Of a stretch of 64,000 bases of DNA, positions 50,019 to 58,896 are shown piece after piece. Position 1 is the first letter of the stretch. Each line of letters begins with the position of its first letter. The DNA lies in assembly GCA_030730025.1 (NCBI GenBank), contig JANQWC010000023.1, forward strand, positions 7,727 through 71,726, in the 5' to 3' direction. The notes below the pieces were generated by a model. The model had not been told where the DNA came from, did no database searches, and was given only the letters and a program-made list of their open reading frames with translations. A program made the translations under genes and the position numbers. Source of the DNA: Crocinitomicaceae bacterium (GTDB taxonomy: Bacteria; Bacteroidota; Bacteroidia; Flavobacteriales_D; Crocinitomicaceae).

Positions 50019-51750
50019 CTTTAATTTGAAGTGAGAACTGCGGCTTGGCATAGGTTTTCATCACCAATTTCGTGCTAAATAATTTACCATCTCGAGAGAG
50101 CAACAATTCCATAGAAACGCCAGGTTGTAGATTGTTGTATTTGTTTTCTAGGCCAGCTTTATCTATCCTGTAGCCATCACAACCTAATATTTCATCCCCT
50201 ACACTAATTCCTGCATCTTCTGCTGCTGAGCCACTTCTTACCGTTCTCACTTTCAGTACATCTCCTGGCTCCAAGGCAGCTCCAAAGTTGGTTAAAACAC
50301 TGGTCTGATCGGTCACTTTAATACCCATGGGTTCAAAGTATTTTTGATATGGAATAATTTGCGTCCCGTTGACATAATTTGTGAAAAAAGCCCGCATGTC
50401 TTCGCCACAATAATTGGATAATTCTTGCTCAAACTCAGCTTCTGTAAATCCACGCTGCAAGTCCACCACATATTTTTGATACAACAACTGCATGAAACCA
50501 TCTAGACTTCTTTTGGCTTTTGATTTTTGAATCAGGTACGCGTCGAGTACGGCGCCTAAAACAGCTCCTCTCGAATAATAAGTCATAGTGGTATTGCCAG
50601 AATTTTCATTAGGGCGATATGCCTTGATCCAGGCATCAAAACTAGCATGAGCTACTGGCTGAACACGCGAACCCGGCGAACCTTCTACGTAATTGATCTG
50701 AGACTGCATTTTAGACAAGAACTCAGTTTGTGTGTAAAAGCCAGCTCTGCGCAAGAGGAGCTCATCGTAATAAGAAGTGATGCCTTCCATCACCCAAAGC
50801 AAGGACGTATAGCATTCTTGGTCGTAATTAAAAGGGCCTAATTCAAATGGGCGGATGCGCTTGACATTCCAAAGATGAAAGTATTCATGCGCTACTAAGT
50901 TGATGAAACCAATGTAATTCGACCCTGTGTAAGACCAACGGTTCACGCTCAATACGCAAGAGTTCATGTGCTCGAGGCCGCCTTGACCATCCGCAACGTT
51001 GTGAACAATAAATAGATAATCTTGATTTGGATTGCTGCCGAACACCGCCGTTGCGGCCTCTACCACTTTCGCCATATCTTTTTGCAACTGTGGAATATTG
51101 TAATTGGCTTCGCCATACATAGCCACGCGATGGCGCACGCCTGCGGCAGTAAAACTGAATTCTTGTTGGTTGCCAATTTCAATCGGGCAATCGACCAACT
51201 GATCGTAATCTTTGAAAACAAACGATTGACAACCCGGTTCTGATTTGAAATCTGCACTTGGCAAGGCCGTACTCACTTTTTTAAACGACTGATGCGGATA
51301 CACCTTCACCACACCTTGTTGGTTGCGGCTATTTTCGGTGTACATAAAAACCGCGGCGCCAGGCACAAAACCATGGGTGTTGTCGAGAAAAGGCGTGCGC
51401 ACAGAAAGCTCAAAAGCGTATACTTCATAAAAAACAGTGTAAGATACCGCATCTGCACACTCGACCTCCCAGGCATTTTTTGATTTCTTCTTGACGGGTA
51501 GCGCCTTGCCATTTGCATCGATGGCTTTGACCTGATTGAGGTTTTTGGAAAACTCGCGCACCAAATAAGAGCCTGGCGTCCAGACCGGCAACTTGAACTC
51601 TTGGGTGGTTTGGTCGTTTTTGTTCACATCGATCTTGACGGCAAAATAATGAGAATTGGGTTGCGGCATCGATAAATGATAACGCAGTTCGATGGCACTT
51701 GCGCCAAGCGTGAACATAAAGGAAAAAAGGAGGAGTAAAAAAGATCTCAT
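49981..51750 (-). CDS. M61 family metallopeptidase with PDZ domain
   Basis: 589 residues. Signal peptide about 1-19 (LLLLFSFMFTLGASA). The N-terminal beta domain is followed by a thermolysin-like catalytic domain with HEYFH (His288, His292) and the downstream Glu in VMEGITSYYDELLL. A PDZ domain lies near 500-570 (VLKVRTVRSGSAAEDAG, GDEILGCDGYRI). M61 glycyl aminopeptidases remove N-terminal Gly or Ala; the PDZ probably gates substrate. It is periplasmic by inference. It follows purT after 25 bases and precedes the BNR gene. Confidence 0.93.
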   Translation of the reverse strand: MRSFLLLLFSFMFTLGASAIELRYHLSMPQPNSHYFAVKIDVNKNDQTTQEFKLPVWTPGSYLVREFSKNLNQVKAIDANGKALPVKKKSKNAWEVECADAVSYTVFYEVYAFELSVRTPFLDNTHGFVPGAAVFMYTENSRNQQGVVKVYPHQSFKKVSTALPSADFKSEPGCQSFVFKDYDQLVDCPIEIGNQQEFSFTAAGVRHRVAMYGEANYNIPQLQKDMAKVVEAATAVFGSNPNQDYLFIVHNVADGQGGLEHMNSCVLSVNRWSYTGSNYIGFINLVAHEYFHLWNVKRIRPFELGPFNYDQECYTSLLWVMEGITSYYDELLLRRAGFYTQTEFLSKMQSQINYVEGSPGSRVQPVAHASFDAWIKAYRPNENSGNTTMTYYSRGAVLGAVLDAYLIQKSKAKRSLDGFMQLLYQKYVVDLQRGFTEAEFEQELSNYCGEDMRAFFTNYVNGTQIIPYQKYFEPMGIKVTDQTSVLTNFGAALEPGDVLKVRTVRSGSAAEDAGISVGDEILGCDGYRIDKAGLENKYNNLQPGVSMELLLSRDGKLFSTKLVMKTYAKPQFSLQIKDANAPLLLYWLR

Positions 51751-51775
51751 ATGTACATTAGTTTGATCATTGAAA

Positions 51776-52957
51776 TTAATTCATTTTGTCATTTGCATAA
51801 GCAATTTGAATGTTGGCCGCATGACTTTTTGCTATTTGAACCAAATCTTCCACTTTTTCAGTGCCAAACGCCAAGGCCACAGCCATGCGGCGGTAGGGCC
51901 TAGTTGTGGGCTTGCCAAAAATACGCACTTCGGCATTTGGGTCGGAGAGTACTTTATCGAGGCCGGTGTATTGAGGTGCACTTTCGCTGTTTTGTGTAGC
52001 CAAGACAACTGCGCTTGCACCGTTCTGAACCTGACGGATTTCAGCAATCGGCAAGCCGAGTACCGCGCGGGCATGCAACTCAAATTCATTGAGGTTTTGC
52101 GTGCCTGCCAGCGTCACCATTCCGGTGTCGTGCGGACGCGGAGAAAGTTCCGAAAAATAAGCACCTTCTGGGGTAATGAAAAACTCTACGCCCCAAATGC
52201 CCGCGCCACCGAGTTCAGCAGTGACCCTTGCGGCCATATCTTGCGCCTCGGCAAGGTGCGCCGGATCCATGGGCATAGGCTGCCAACTTTCTTGGTAATC
52301 GCCGCGCTCTTGGCGGTGGCCAATGGGCGCACAAAATAAAGTAGGACCGTTTTGTTGGGTCACGGTGAGCAGCGTGATTTCGTAATCAAAATTGATGAAG
52401 CCCTCGACAATCACTTCTTTGAGATCGCCTCGGGAACCTTCCATGGCGTAGTTCCAGGCGCTTTCGATGTCAGCCTGCGTGCGAATGACCGATTGTCCTT
52501 TGCCAGAACTCGACATCAGGGGCTTTACCACACAAGGATAACCGCAAAAAGCAACGCCTTCTTGGAGTTCAGTTAAACTCGTGGCGTAGCGATACGGCGC
52601 AGTGCGCACACCTACCTCTATAGCAGCGAGGTCGCGGATGGCCTTGCGGTTCATGGTGAAATTTGCCGCCTTAGCACTCGGTACCACGCGGATACCTTGG
52701 GCCTCGTATTGATAAAATTGTTCGGTGCGGATCGCTTCGATTTCGGGTACAATAATGTCGGGTTGGTGCTTGGCTACAACCATATCGAGGGCTGTTGCGT
52801 CTAACATATCGATGACTTCAAAGGCATCGGCAACTTGCATGGCAGGCGCCCCGATATAACTATCCACCGCCACAACTGTCTGACCATAGCGCTTGGCTGC
52901 AATGACAAACTCCTTGCCGAGTTCGCCAGAGCCGAGTAAGAGAATTTTGAACTTCAT
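51776..52957 (-). CDS. purT: Formate-dependent phosphoribosylglycinamide formyltransferase
   Basis: 393 residues, ATP-grasp enzyme that formylates GAR with formate and ATP in purine synthesis, independent of folate. The N-terminal [18 protein letters not shown] binding loop, the ATP-binding block [22 protein letters not shown] and [15 protein letters not shown] are all typical. Length is standard. It heads the minus-strand run down to the OmpA-family gene. An exact -7 box ends 4 bases before its ATG. It is divergent from the VTC-domain gene. Confidence 0.96.
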   Translation of the reverse strand: MKFKILLLGSGELGKEFVIAAKRYGQTVVAVDSYIGAPAMQVADAFEVIDMLDATALDMVVAKHQPDIIVPEIEAIRTEQFYQYEAQGIRVVPSAKAANFTMNRKAIRDLAAIEVGVRTAPYRYATSLTELQEGVAFCGYPCVVKPLMSSSGKGQSVIRTQADIESAWNYAMEGSRGDLKEVIVEGFINFDYEITLLTVTQQNGPTLFCAPIGHRQERGDYQESWQPMPMDPAHLAEAQDMAARVTAELGGAGIWGVEFFITPEGAYFSELSPRPHDTGMVTLAGTQNLNEFELHARAVLGLPIAEIRQVQNGASAVVLATQNSESAPQYTGLDKVLSDPNAEVRIFGKPTTRPYRRMAVALAFGTEKVEDLVQIAKSHAANIQIAYANDKMN

Positions 52958-52961
52958 GAAG

Positions 52962-52969
52962 CAAATGTA
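52962..52969 (-). promoter_or_regulatory. -7 box TACATTTG for purT
   Basis: Exact TAnnTTTG on the minus strand, four bases (CTTC) before the purT ATG, predicting a leaderless message for the purT-to-OmpA run. Confidence 0.55.
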
Positions 52970-52990
52970 AGCAAACAGCTAAGAATTTGT

Positions 52991-52998
52991 TATTTTTG
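52991..52998 (+). promoter_or_regulatory. -7 box TATTTTTG for the VTC-DUF4956 run
   Basis: Exact TAnnTTTG, ten bases before the ATG at 53009; divergent from the purT box 21 bases away. Confidence 0.5.
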
Positions 52999-53008
52999 GA
53001 AAACATAG

Positions 53009-53764
53009 ATGAGCAATATTAAGACAGAAATCGAGCAGTTTGACCCCATTTACCTCCGGGAAATGGCCGATGTCAACCTGATGAACCGCGTAGACACCAA
53101 GTTTGCTTTTCGCCAAGACGACCTACTCAGATTCTTGCCCATTTTAGCCGCCCATTACCGCGCACTCAAGGTTGAGGGCACCATGCTACCACATTACGAA
53201 AGTCTCTATTTTGACGATGCTTCTTTTTCTTTTTTTAGAGATCATCACAACGGCAAAGCCGATCGCTACAAAGTCCGCATCCGTAAATACGTTGAGTCCA
53301 ACATCCATTTTTTAGAGATCAAGCACAAAATCAAAGGCCGTACCGACAAACGCCGTATCCTGACCAATGATTTCAATGAGCTTCAGGACGAAAAAGAGCG
53401 CGACTTCTTGCGCCGACAACTCAACGAAGATGCCCAATTGCAACCCACTATGTGGAATGCCTTTCAGCGCATCACGCTTGTCTCTAAAACCAGCAAAGAA
53501 CGCCTCACCCTAGACTTCGGCATCAATTTTCACATGGGTGACGTCAAGCGCGATTTCAAACAATTGGTCATCGCCGAACTCAAACAAGAATCCCTAGACC
53601 GCAATTCTCCTTTTTACAAACTCATGAAAAAGGAACGCATCAGACCTTACCGCCTTTCCAAATATTGCATTGGCAGTGTAGAAATCTACGGTGAAGAAGT
53701 ACTCAAATTCAATCGCTTCAAGAAGAAGCTCCTCTTTTTAAATAAAATCAACCATGCTAACTGA
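53009..53764 (+). CDS. VTC-domain polyphosphate polymerase-like protein
   Basis: 251 residues. The whole protein matches the VTC domain first known from yeast Vtc4. It begins MNRVDTKFAFRQDDL. Basic and acidic residues line a tunnel-type barrel (KADRYKVRIRKYVE, LEIKHKIKGRTDKRRI), and a C-terminal RPYRLSKYCIG follows. In eukaryotes the domain makes polyphosphate from ATP. Bacterial members are common next to DUF4956 membrane proteins, and their product is not settled. It overlaps the DUF4956 gene by 11 bases, so the two probably form a membrane complex. Confidence 0.88.
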   Translation: MSNIKTEIEQFDPIYLREMADVNLMNRVDTKFAFRQDDLLRFLPILAAHYRALKVEGTMLPHYESLYFDDASFSFFRDHHNGKADRYKVRIRKYVESNIHFLEIKHKIKGRTDKRRILTNDFNELQDEKERDFLRRQLNEDAQLQPTMWNAFQRITLVSKTSKERLTLDFGINFHMGDVKRDFKQLVIAELKQESLDRNSPFYKLMKKERIRPYRLSKYCIGSVEIYGEEVLKFNRFKKKLLFLNKINHAN

Positions 53765-54425
53765 CCTATTTTTCTTACTCCCCCTCAAAAAAGCCATTTC
53801 TCCAAATACCATCACTTGGTTCAGTGAAGATTTCTACGGTTTACTCATGCGTTTAGGCATTAACCTGTTCTTTTTAACCATCCTCATCCGTGTTTTATAC
53901 TACACGAAAACGCGTCGCAAAGACTACCTTTTCACCTACTATTTGATCGGAACCATCACCTTCTTCTTGTGCTTTGGCCTCATGCAAATGGACATCGATA
54001 CTGGAATGGGCTTGGGTCTCTTTGCTATTTTCGGCATCATCCGCTACCGCACAGACGCCATTGAAATCAAAGAAATGACGTATTTATTTATGGTCATTGG
54101 CATTAGTGTGGTGAACGCTTTGGCCTCCAACGAGCTCAGTATTTCGGAAGTCGCGGTCATCAATATCACCGTTGTCTTACTCACGTACATTCTCGAAAAT
54201 GTATGGCTGATGAAGCACGAAACACGCAAAACCATCAACTACGAGCGCATCGACCTCATCAAACCTGAAAATCAAGACTTGCTCAAAGCCGACCTAGAAA
54301 AACGCACAGGTCTTACCATTAACCGTGTTGAAGTTGGCAAAATTGACTTCTTAAACGACACTGCGATGGTTCGGATATATTACTTTGCAGACGAACAAGA
54401 ATTCTCTGACTACCACGTACAGTAA
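53754..54425 (+). CDS. DUF4956 family membrane protein
   Basis: 223 residues. Four or so transmembrane helices occupy about 28-155 (LGINLFFLTILIRVLYY, FTYYLIGTITFFLCFGLM, FAIFGIIRYRTDAI, VVLLTYILENVWLM). A cytoplasmic C-terminal domain of about 65 residues follows. The FGIIRYRTDAIEIKEMTYLF segment is the conserved core of DUF4956. The family recurrently sits beside VTC-domain genes; a channel or translocation role for the polymer is a reasonable but untested idea. It overlaps the VTC gene by 11 bases; lpxK begins 1 base after its stop. Confidence 0.88.
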   Translation: MLTDLFFLLPLKKAISPNTITWFSEDFYGLLMRLGINLFFLTILIRVLYYTKTRRKDYLFTYYLIGTITFFLCFGLMQMDIDTGMGLGLFAIFGIIRYRTDAIEIKEMTYLFMVIGISVVNALASNELSISEVAVINITVVLLTYILENVWLMKHETRKTINYERIDLIKPENQDLLKADLEKRTGLTINRVEVGKIDFLNDTAMVRIYYFADEQEFSDYHVQ

Positions 54426-54426
54426 G

Positions 54427-55443
54427 ATGCGTAGGCTGGCGCTATATCCTTTTGCGCTGCTATACGGCGCCGTCATTTGGTTGCGCAACCGCTGTTTCGA
54501 CCTGCACATTTTACGAACAAAAGCCATCTCTGGCAAATCCATATGTATTGGAAACATTGCCGTGGGCGGAACCGGTAAATCACCGCATGTCGGCTATTTA
54601 ATCGAACAACTTTCCGAACAGTTCCAAGTCCAGGTTTTGAGCCGTGGCTATGGCAGGAAAACCTCCGGATTCATTTTGGTCGACGACAGCAAAACACCAC
54701 AAGATGTTGGCGATGAATCTTGTATGTTGTATGAGCAGTTCAAAAATCAAGTACAATTTGCCGTTTGTGAAAACAGACATTACGGCGTTCAACGCCTCAG
54801 AAGTACAGCACCTGCTTCGCTCATTTTACTCGACGACGCCTTTCAACACCGTTGGGTCAAGGCAGGGCTGAATCTCGTGCTTTCTACCTATGCACAACCG
54901 CTGCATAAAGACGCGCTTTTGCCAGCCGGGAATTTGCGCGAACCTGCAAGCGCTTTAAAGCGAGCAGACGCACTGCTCATCACCAAATGCCCGCCATTTG
55001 ACACTTTTGACGCCATTGGTTTTGCACAACAGTACAAAAAGTGGGATATACCAGTGTTTTTTTCGAGATATGCCTACAAGCCACTTGTTAGCCTCACCCA
55101 TGCAGTAGCGGACATTCAAGACGTTTTAGTGGTGAGTGCGATTGCCAAACCCGGTTATCTAGACGAAGCCTTCGCTCAAGATGTGCGCATTCAACACATT
55201 AGTTATCCTGATCACCACGCGTACACACAGGCAAACGTGAATGAAATTCATCATTTTTTTGATACCTTTGCAACAGCAAATTCTGCAATTGTAACAACCG
55301 CCAAAGATTGGGTCAAAATTCAATCTTTACTGAGCGCTAAAGACCGGCAAAAGTACCCTTGGTATCTGTTGACTTTTGAGCTCCAATGGTTGGATCAACC
55401 TGCATTTAATCAATTTATTAGCGCTTATGTTGTCTCAAATTAA
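54427..55443 (+). CDS. lpxK: Tetraacyldisaccharide 4'-kinase
   Basis: 338 residues from the ATG at 54427 (MRRLALYPFALLYG); an earlier in-frame start would overlap DUF4956 by 41 bases with no family similarity. It phosphorylates the 4' position of the lipid A disaccharide at the inner membrane. The N-terminal hydrophobic helix is followed by Walker A ICIGNIAVGGTGKSPH, SRGYGRKTSGF, and LILLDDAFQHRWV (DDxFQHR motif). The length is typical for Bacteroidota LpxK. Its last 17 bases overlap the punA start. Confidence 0.95.
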   Translation: MRRLALYPFALLYGAVIWLRNRCFDLHILRTKAISGKSICIGNIAVGGTGKSPHVGYLIEQLSEQFQVQVLSRGYGRKTSGFILVDDSKTPQDVGDESCMLYEQFKNQVQFAVCENRHYGVQRLRSTAPASLILLDDAFQHRWVKAGLNLVLSTYAQPLHKDALLPAGNLREPASALKRADALLITKCPPFDTFDAIGFAQQYKKWDIPVFFSRYAYKPLVSLTHAVADIQDVLVVSAIAKPGYLDEAFAQDVRIQHISYPDHHAYTQANVNEIHHFFDTFATANSAIVTTAKDWVKIQSLLSAKDRQKYPWYLLTFELQWLDQPAFNQFISAYVVSN

Positions 55444-56239
55444 AGAAAGTACCGCCTACATTCAAAGCAAAACAAACGTTGTACCCAGCATTGGTATCAT
55501 TTTAGGTACAGGCTTAGGTGGTTTGGTCAAGGAAATCGAAATCATCGACGAAATCAATTACGAAGACATCCCGAACTTTCCGGTTTCTACCGTAGAAAGC
55601 CATTCTGGCAAACTCATCTTTGGTCGCATCGGCGGCAAAAATGTGGTCGCGATGCAAGGTCGCTTTCATTATTATGAGGGCTACACGCTGCAGCAAGTGA
55701 CCTTTCCAGTTCGCGTCATGAAACTACTCGGCATAGAGCGTCTTTTTGTCAGCAATGCCTCAGGTGGCGTCAATCCAGATTTTGAGGTAGGCGAAATCAT
55801 GATCATGAACGACCACATTAACTTGTTCCCTGGTAATCCACTCATTGGCAAAAACATCGACGAACTCGGCCCACGCTTCCCAGACATGAGCGACCCATAC
55901 GATCAAGAAATGATCGACAAAGCCACCGAAATTGCCAAAGAACTGGGCATCCGTGTTGCTGTTGGTTGTTATGCTGGCCTCACTGGCCCAACACTCGAAA
56001 CACCATCAGAGTACAAATATGTGCGCACAATTGGCGCAGACGCCGTTGGGATGTCTACCGTACCAGAAGTTATTGTAGCACGCCACATGAGCATTCCTTG
56101 TTTTGCCATCTCGATCATCACCGACTTAGGTGTCCCGGGCAAAATCAAAAAAGTAAGCGTTCAAGATGTCATTGAAGTGGCTAGCCGTCAGGAGCCCAAA
56201 ATGACGCAAATCATGAAAGAACTCATTTCCAGCATCTAA
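55427..56239 (+). CDS. punA: Purine nucleoside phosphorylase
   Basis: 270 residues from the ATG at 55427 (MLSQIKESTAYI). It is the trimeric (PNP class II) type that splits inosine and guanosine nucleosides with phosphate. Motifs: IGIILGTGLGGLV, VESHSGKLIFG, QGRFHYYEGY, SNASGGVNPDFEVGEIM, and GMSTVPEVIVARH. These cover the phosphate and purine sites. It overlaps lpxK by 17 bases; gatB follows 14 bases after its stop. Confidence 0.96.
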   Translation: MLSQIKESTAYIQSKTNVVPSIGIILGTGLGGLVKEIEIIDEINYEDIPNFPVSTVESHSGKLIFGRIGGKNVVAMQGRFHYYEGYTLQQVTFPVRVMKLLGIERLFVSNASGGVNPDFEVGEIMIMNDHINLFPGNPLIGKNIDELGPRFPDMSDPYDQEMIDKATEIAKELGIRVAVGCYAGLTGPTLETPSEYKYVRTIGADAVGMSTVPEVIVARHMSIPCFAISIITDLGVPGKIKKVSVQDVIEVASRQEPKMTQIMKELISSI

Positions 56240-56253
56240 AATAAAGCCCCAGC

Positions 56254-57708
56254 ATGGAACAAACGCTTAGAGATCGTTATGAGGTCGTCATCGGACTTGA
56301 AGTCCATGCCCAACTCCTGACCCACACAAAAGCTTATTCTTCGGACCTCAACGCCTACGGATCAGCGCCAAATACAAACGTCAGCGCCATCACACTTGGC
56401 CACCCAGGCACCTTGCCGGTCATGAACCGCAAAACCATCGATTTTGCGATCAGGCTCGGGCTGGCTTGCGGCTGTCAGATTGCGCCTGCCCAACACTTTG
56501 CGCGCAAAAACTATTTCTATCCCGACCTTCCAAAAGGTTATCAAATTACCCAAGACACCACCCCTATTTGCACAGGTGGTCAAATCCTGATTCGCACCGA
56601 AGACGGTGCGCAAAAATCTATTGGAATTACGCGCATTCACATGGAAGAAGATGCAGGCAAAAGCATCCACGATGTCGATGTCTACGACACCCTCGTGGAC
56701 CTCAACCGCGCCGGAACGCCCCTACTCGAAATCGTTTCTGAACCAGATTTGCGCTCGTCTACCGAAGCCTACAACTACCTCACAGAAGTACGCAAACTTT
56801 TGCGCTACCTCGACATCTGCGATGGCAACATGGAAGAAGGTTCTATGCGCTGCGATGCCAACGTTTCAGTACGTTTGGTAGGTGCCAAAGATTTCGGCAC
56901 CAAAGTAGAGGTCAAAAACATGAACTCTATTCGCAACGTACAAAGAGCCATTGAATTTGAAATTACCCGCCAAATTGAAGCACTAGAAAACGGAGAGCCA
57001 CTCACCCAAGAAACCCGCGCATTTGATGCCTTAAAAGGAATCACCATCTCGATGCGCACCAAAGAAGCGGCCAATGACTACCGCTACTTTCCGGAGCCCG
57101 ACCTCCCTCCTATTACCGTGAGCACGGCGCAAATTGCGGAAATTGCTAAAGACATGCCTGCCTTACCCAACGCGCTGTTTGAACGCTACACCAAAACCTA
57201 CGGCCTCAGTGCTTACGATGCATACAACATTACCGATCAAAAAGGACTGGCCTTATACTACGAAGAACTCATTGGCGCCACCAAAAATTACAAAGCGGCA
57301 GCCAACTGGCTCATGGGCGACATCAAATCTTACCTCAACGAACAAGGCGTAGATATCTCTGCTTTTCCGATTGCCGCAACACGCGTCGCTGCATTGATAG
57401 AACTCATCGATCAAGGCAAAATATCCAACTCCATTGCAGCCCAAAGGTTGTTCCCTGCGCTCTTTGAAAGCAGCGAAACACCTTTAGAAATCGCCGAAAG
57501 ACTCAACCTCATCCAAAGTTCGGATAGCACGGTCATCGAAAGTTTCATTGCAACGGTAATTGACCAAAATCCGGACGAAGTAAGCCGTTACAGAAGCGGT
57601 GAAAAACAACTCATCGGGTTTTTTATGGGCCAACTCATGAAGGTTTCTGGCGGCAAGGCCGACCCTAAAGCGGCCAATGGACTACTCAGACAAAAACTCG
57701 AAAGCTAA
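56254..57708 (+). CDS. gatB: Aspartyl/glutamyl-tRNA amidotransferase subunit B
   Basis: 484 residues. GatB recognises misacylated Glu-tRNA(Gln) or Asp-tRNA(Asn), activates the side chain and receives ammonia from GatA. The N-terminal YEVVIGLEVHAQL, HPGTLPVMNRK, RKNYFYPDLPKGYQI and the GatB signature DLNRAGTPLLEIVSEPDL are present. A helical tail domain (about 330-484) ends GFFMGQLMKVSGGKADP. It is complete. gatA and gatC are not in this window. Its stop shares one base with the start of the first TlpA gene. Confidence 0.97.
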   Translation: MEQTLRDRYEVVIGLEVHAQLLTHTKAYSSDLNAYGSAPNTNVSAITLGHPGTLPVMNRKTIDFAIRLGLACGCQIAPAQHFARKNYFYPDLPKGYQITQDTTPICTGGQILIRTEDGAQKSIGITRIHMEEDAGKSIHDVDVYDTLVDLNRAGTPLLEIVSEPDLRSSTEAYNYLTEVRKLLRYLDICDGNMEEGSMRCDANVSVRLVGAKDFGTKVEVKNMNSIRNVQRAIEFEITRQIEALENGEPLTQETRAFDALKGITISMRTKEAANDYRYFPEPDLPPITVSTAQIAEIAKDMPALPNALFERYTKTYGLSAYDAYNITDQKGLALYYEELIGATKNYKAAANWLMGDIKSYLNEQGVDISAFPIAATRVAALIELIDQGKISNSIAAQRLFPALFESSETPLEIAERLNLIQSSDSTVIESFIATVIDQNPDEVSRYRSGEKQLIGFFMGQLMKVSGGKADPKAANGLLRQKLES

Positions 57709-58895
57709 TGTCCTTCTTGAAATCCAATAAAAAATTAGTTAGGATTCTCCTTCTTTTGGCCATTGGAGGTCTCTTCGTGTGGTATACCAATCGCTCTGAT
57801 CTCGAAAAAAACGGACTCGAAGAAAACCTCTTCATCAGCGGACAAATTCAAGGCGCTGGTGGCTTGCAGCTCTTTTTAGAAGCCCCTAGTGACCGCGGTG
57901 TGATTTCTGTTGCCCAAACCGAAATCGCCGAAGACGGTTCATTTGAACTCCCGGCCAATATTCCTGGGCTCGGGCTTTACAACTTGCGCATCTCAGATTT
58001 AAACGGCAGCACACTCTGGCTTCCTTTGCAAACCCAAGACAAACTCACCCTAAATTGCGCACTTCAAGATTTCAGTTCTAAACCCGGAATCAAAGGCGTC
58101 ACTTGGGCGTCTACCTACGCCGAGCTCATGCGTGCAACCAAAAAATTTGAAAGCACCCAAAACGAATTGCAGCAAAATCCACGCAAACTAGACCAAGATG
58201 CCATCAACGCGGCGTATACTGCTGCAAAAACAAGCTATGAATCGTTTTGTGTCAAGGCGATTAACCAAGATTTGAGCAGTCCGTTGAATATCATGCTCAG
58301 CATGAACTTACTCCCTACCACGGGCTTTGAAGACTGGAATGCCGAACACCTAAGCACCTTAGAAAAATTAAGTACAGCTTATGCACAGCGCTTTCCAGGG
58401 CAAGCGGCAAGTCAAAATATGCAAGCACAATACACCCAAATTGAAGATGCCTTTTTTGCCTATACCCAAATGACCAACGGCAGCATGGCCGCTCCAGAAA
58501 TTGCACTCCCTGACCCTACAGGTAAAACGCGCGCGCTGAGTTCCTTGAAAGGCAAATATGTCTTGATTGACTTCTGGGCTTCTTTGTGTGGTCCTTGCAA
58601 GAGCGAAATGCCAAATGTCATAGCCGCCTACAACAAATACAAAAATAAGGGCTTCACCGTTTTTAGCGTTTCCCTCGACGAAGACAAAAACAAATGGCAA
58701 GAAGGCATCAAGACCTTTCAAATGACCTGGCCAGACCAAGTAAATGAATCATTGGGCTGGAAATCAAATCTCCCTCAATTGTATCAATTTGATGGCATCC
58801 CTTATACCGTGTTGATCAATCCGGAGGGTAAAATAATAGGCACCAACCTAAGGGGTCAAAAACTCCAAGACAAACTCGCCTCTATATTCAAATAA
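57708..58895 (+). CDS. TlpA-like thioredoxin with N-terminal DUF4369-type domain (first of pair)
   Basis: 395 residues. A signal anchor spans about 8-26 (LVRILLLLAIGGLFVWY). A beta-rich N-terminal domain (FISGQIQGAGGLQLFLEAP) of DUF4369 type follows, then a helical linker, and a C-terminal thioredoxin fold with CGPC near 292-295. The residue before it is leucine (SLCGPC) rather than the usual tryptophan, which may shift redox behaviour. The cis-proline lies in FDGIPYTVLI. It is a periplasmic thiol reductase by inference. It is immediately followed (1 base) by a second gene of the same architecture, and the two C-terminal halves align closely. Confidence 0.92.
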   Translation: MSFLKSNKKLVRILLLLAIGGLFVWYTNRSDLEKNGLEENLFISGQIQGAGGLQLFLEAPSDRGVISVAQTEIAEDGSFELPANIPGLGLYNLRISDLNGSTLWLPLQTQDKLTLNCALQDFSSKPGIKGVTWASTYAELMRATKKFESTQNELQQNPRKLDQDAINAAYTAAKTSYESFCVKAINQDLSSPLNIMLSMNLLPTTGFEDWNAEHLSTLEKLSTAYAQRFPGQAASQNMQAQYTQIEDAFFAYTQMTNGSMAAPEIALPDPTGKTRALSSLKGKYVLIDFWASLCGPCKSEMPNVIAAYNKYKNKGFTVFSVSLDEDKNKWQEGIKTFQMTWPDQVNESLGWKSNLPQLYQFDGIPYTVLINPEGKIIGTNLRGQKLQDKLASIFK

Positions 58896-58896
58896 C

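Noticed and set aside
51770-52339. 189-codon frame antisense to purT
   Set aside because: Shadow of purT codons, no promoter and no family similarity.
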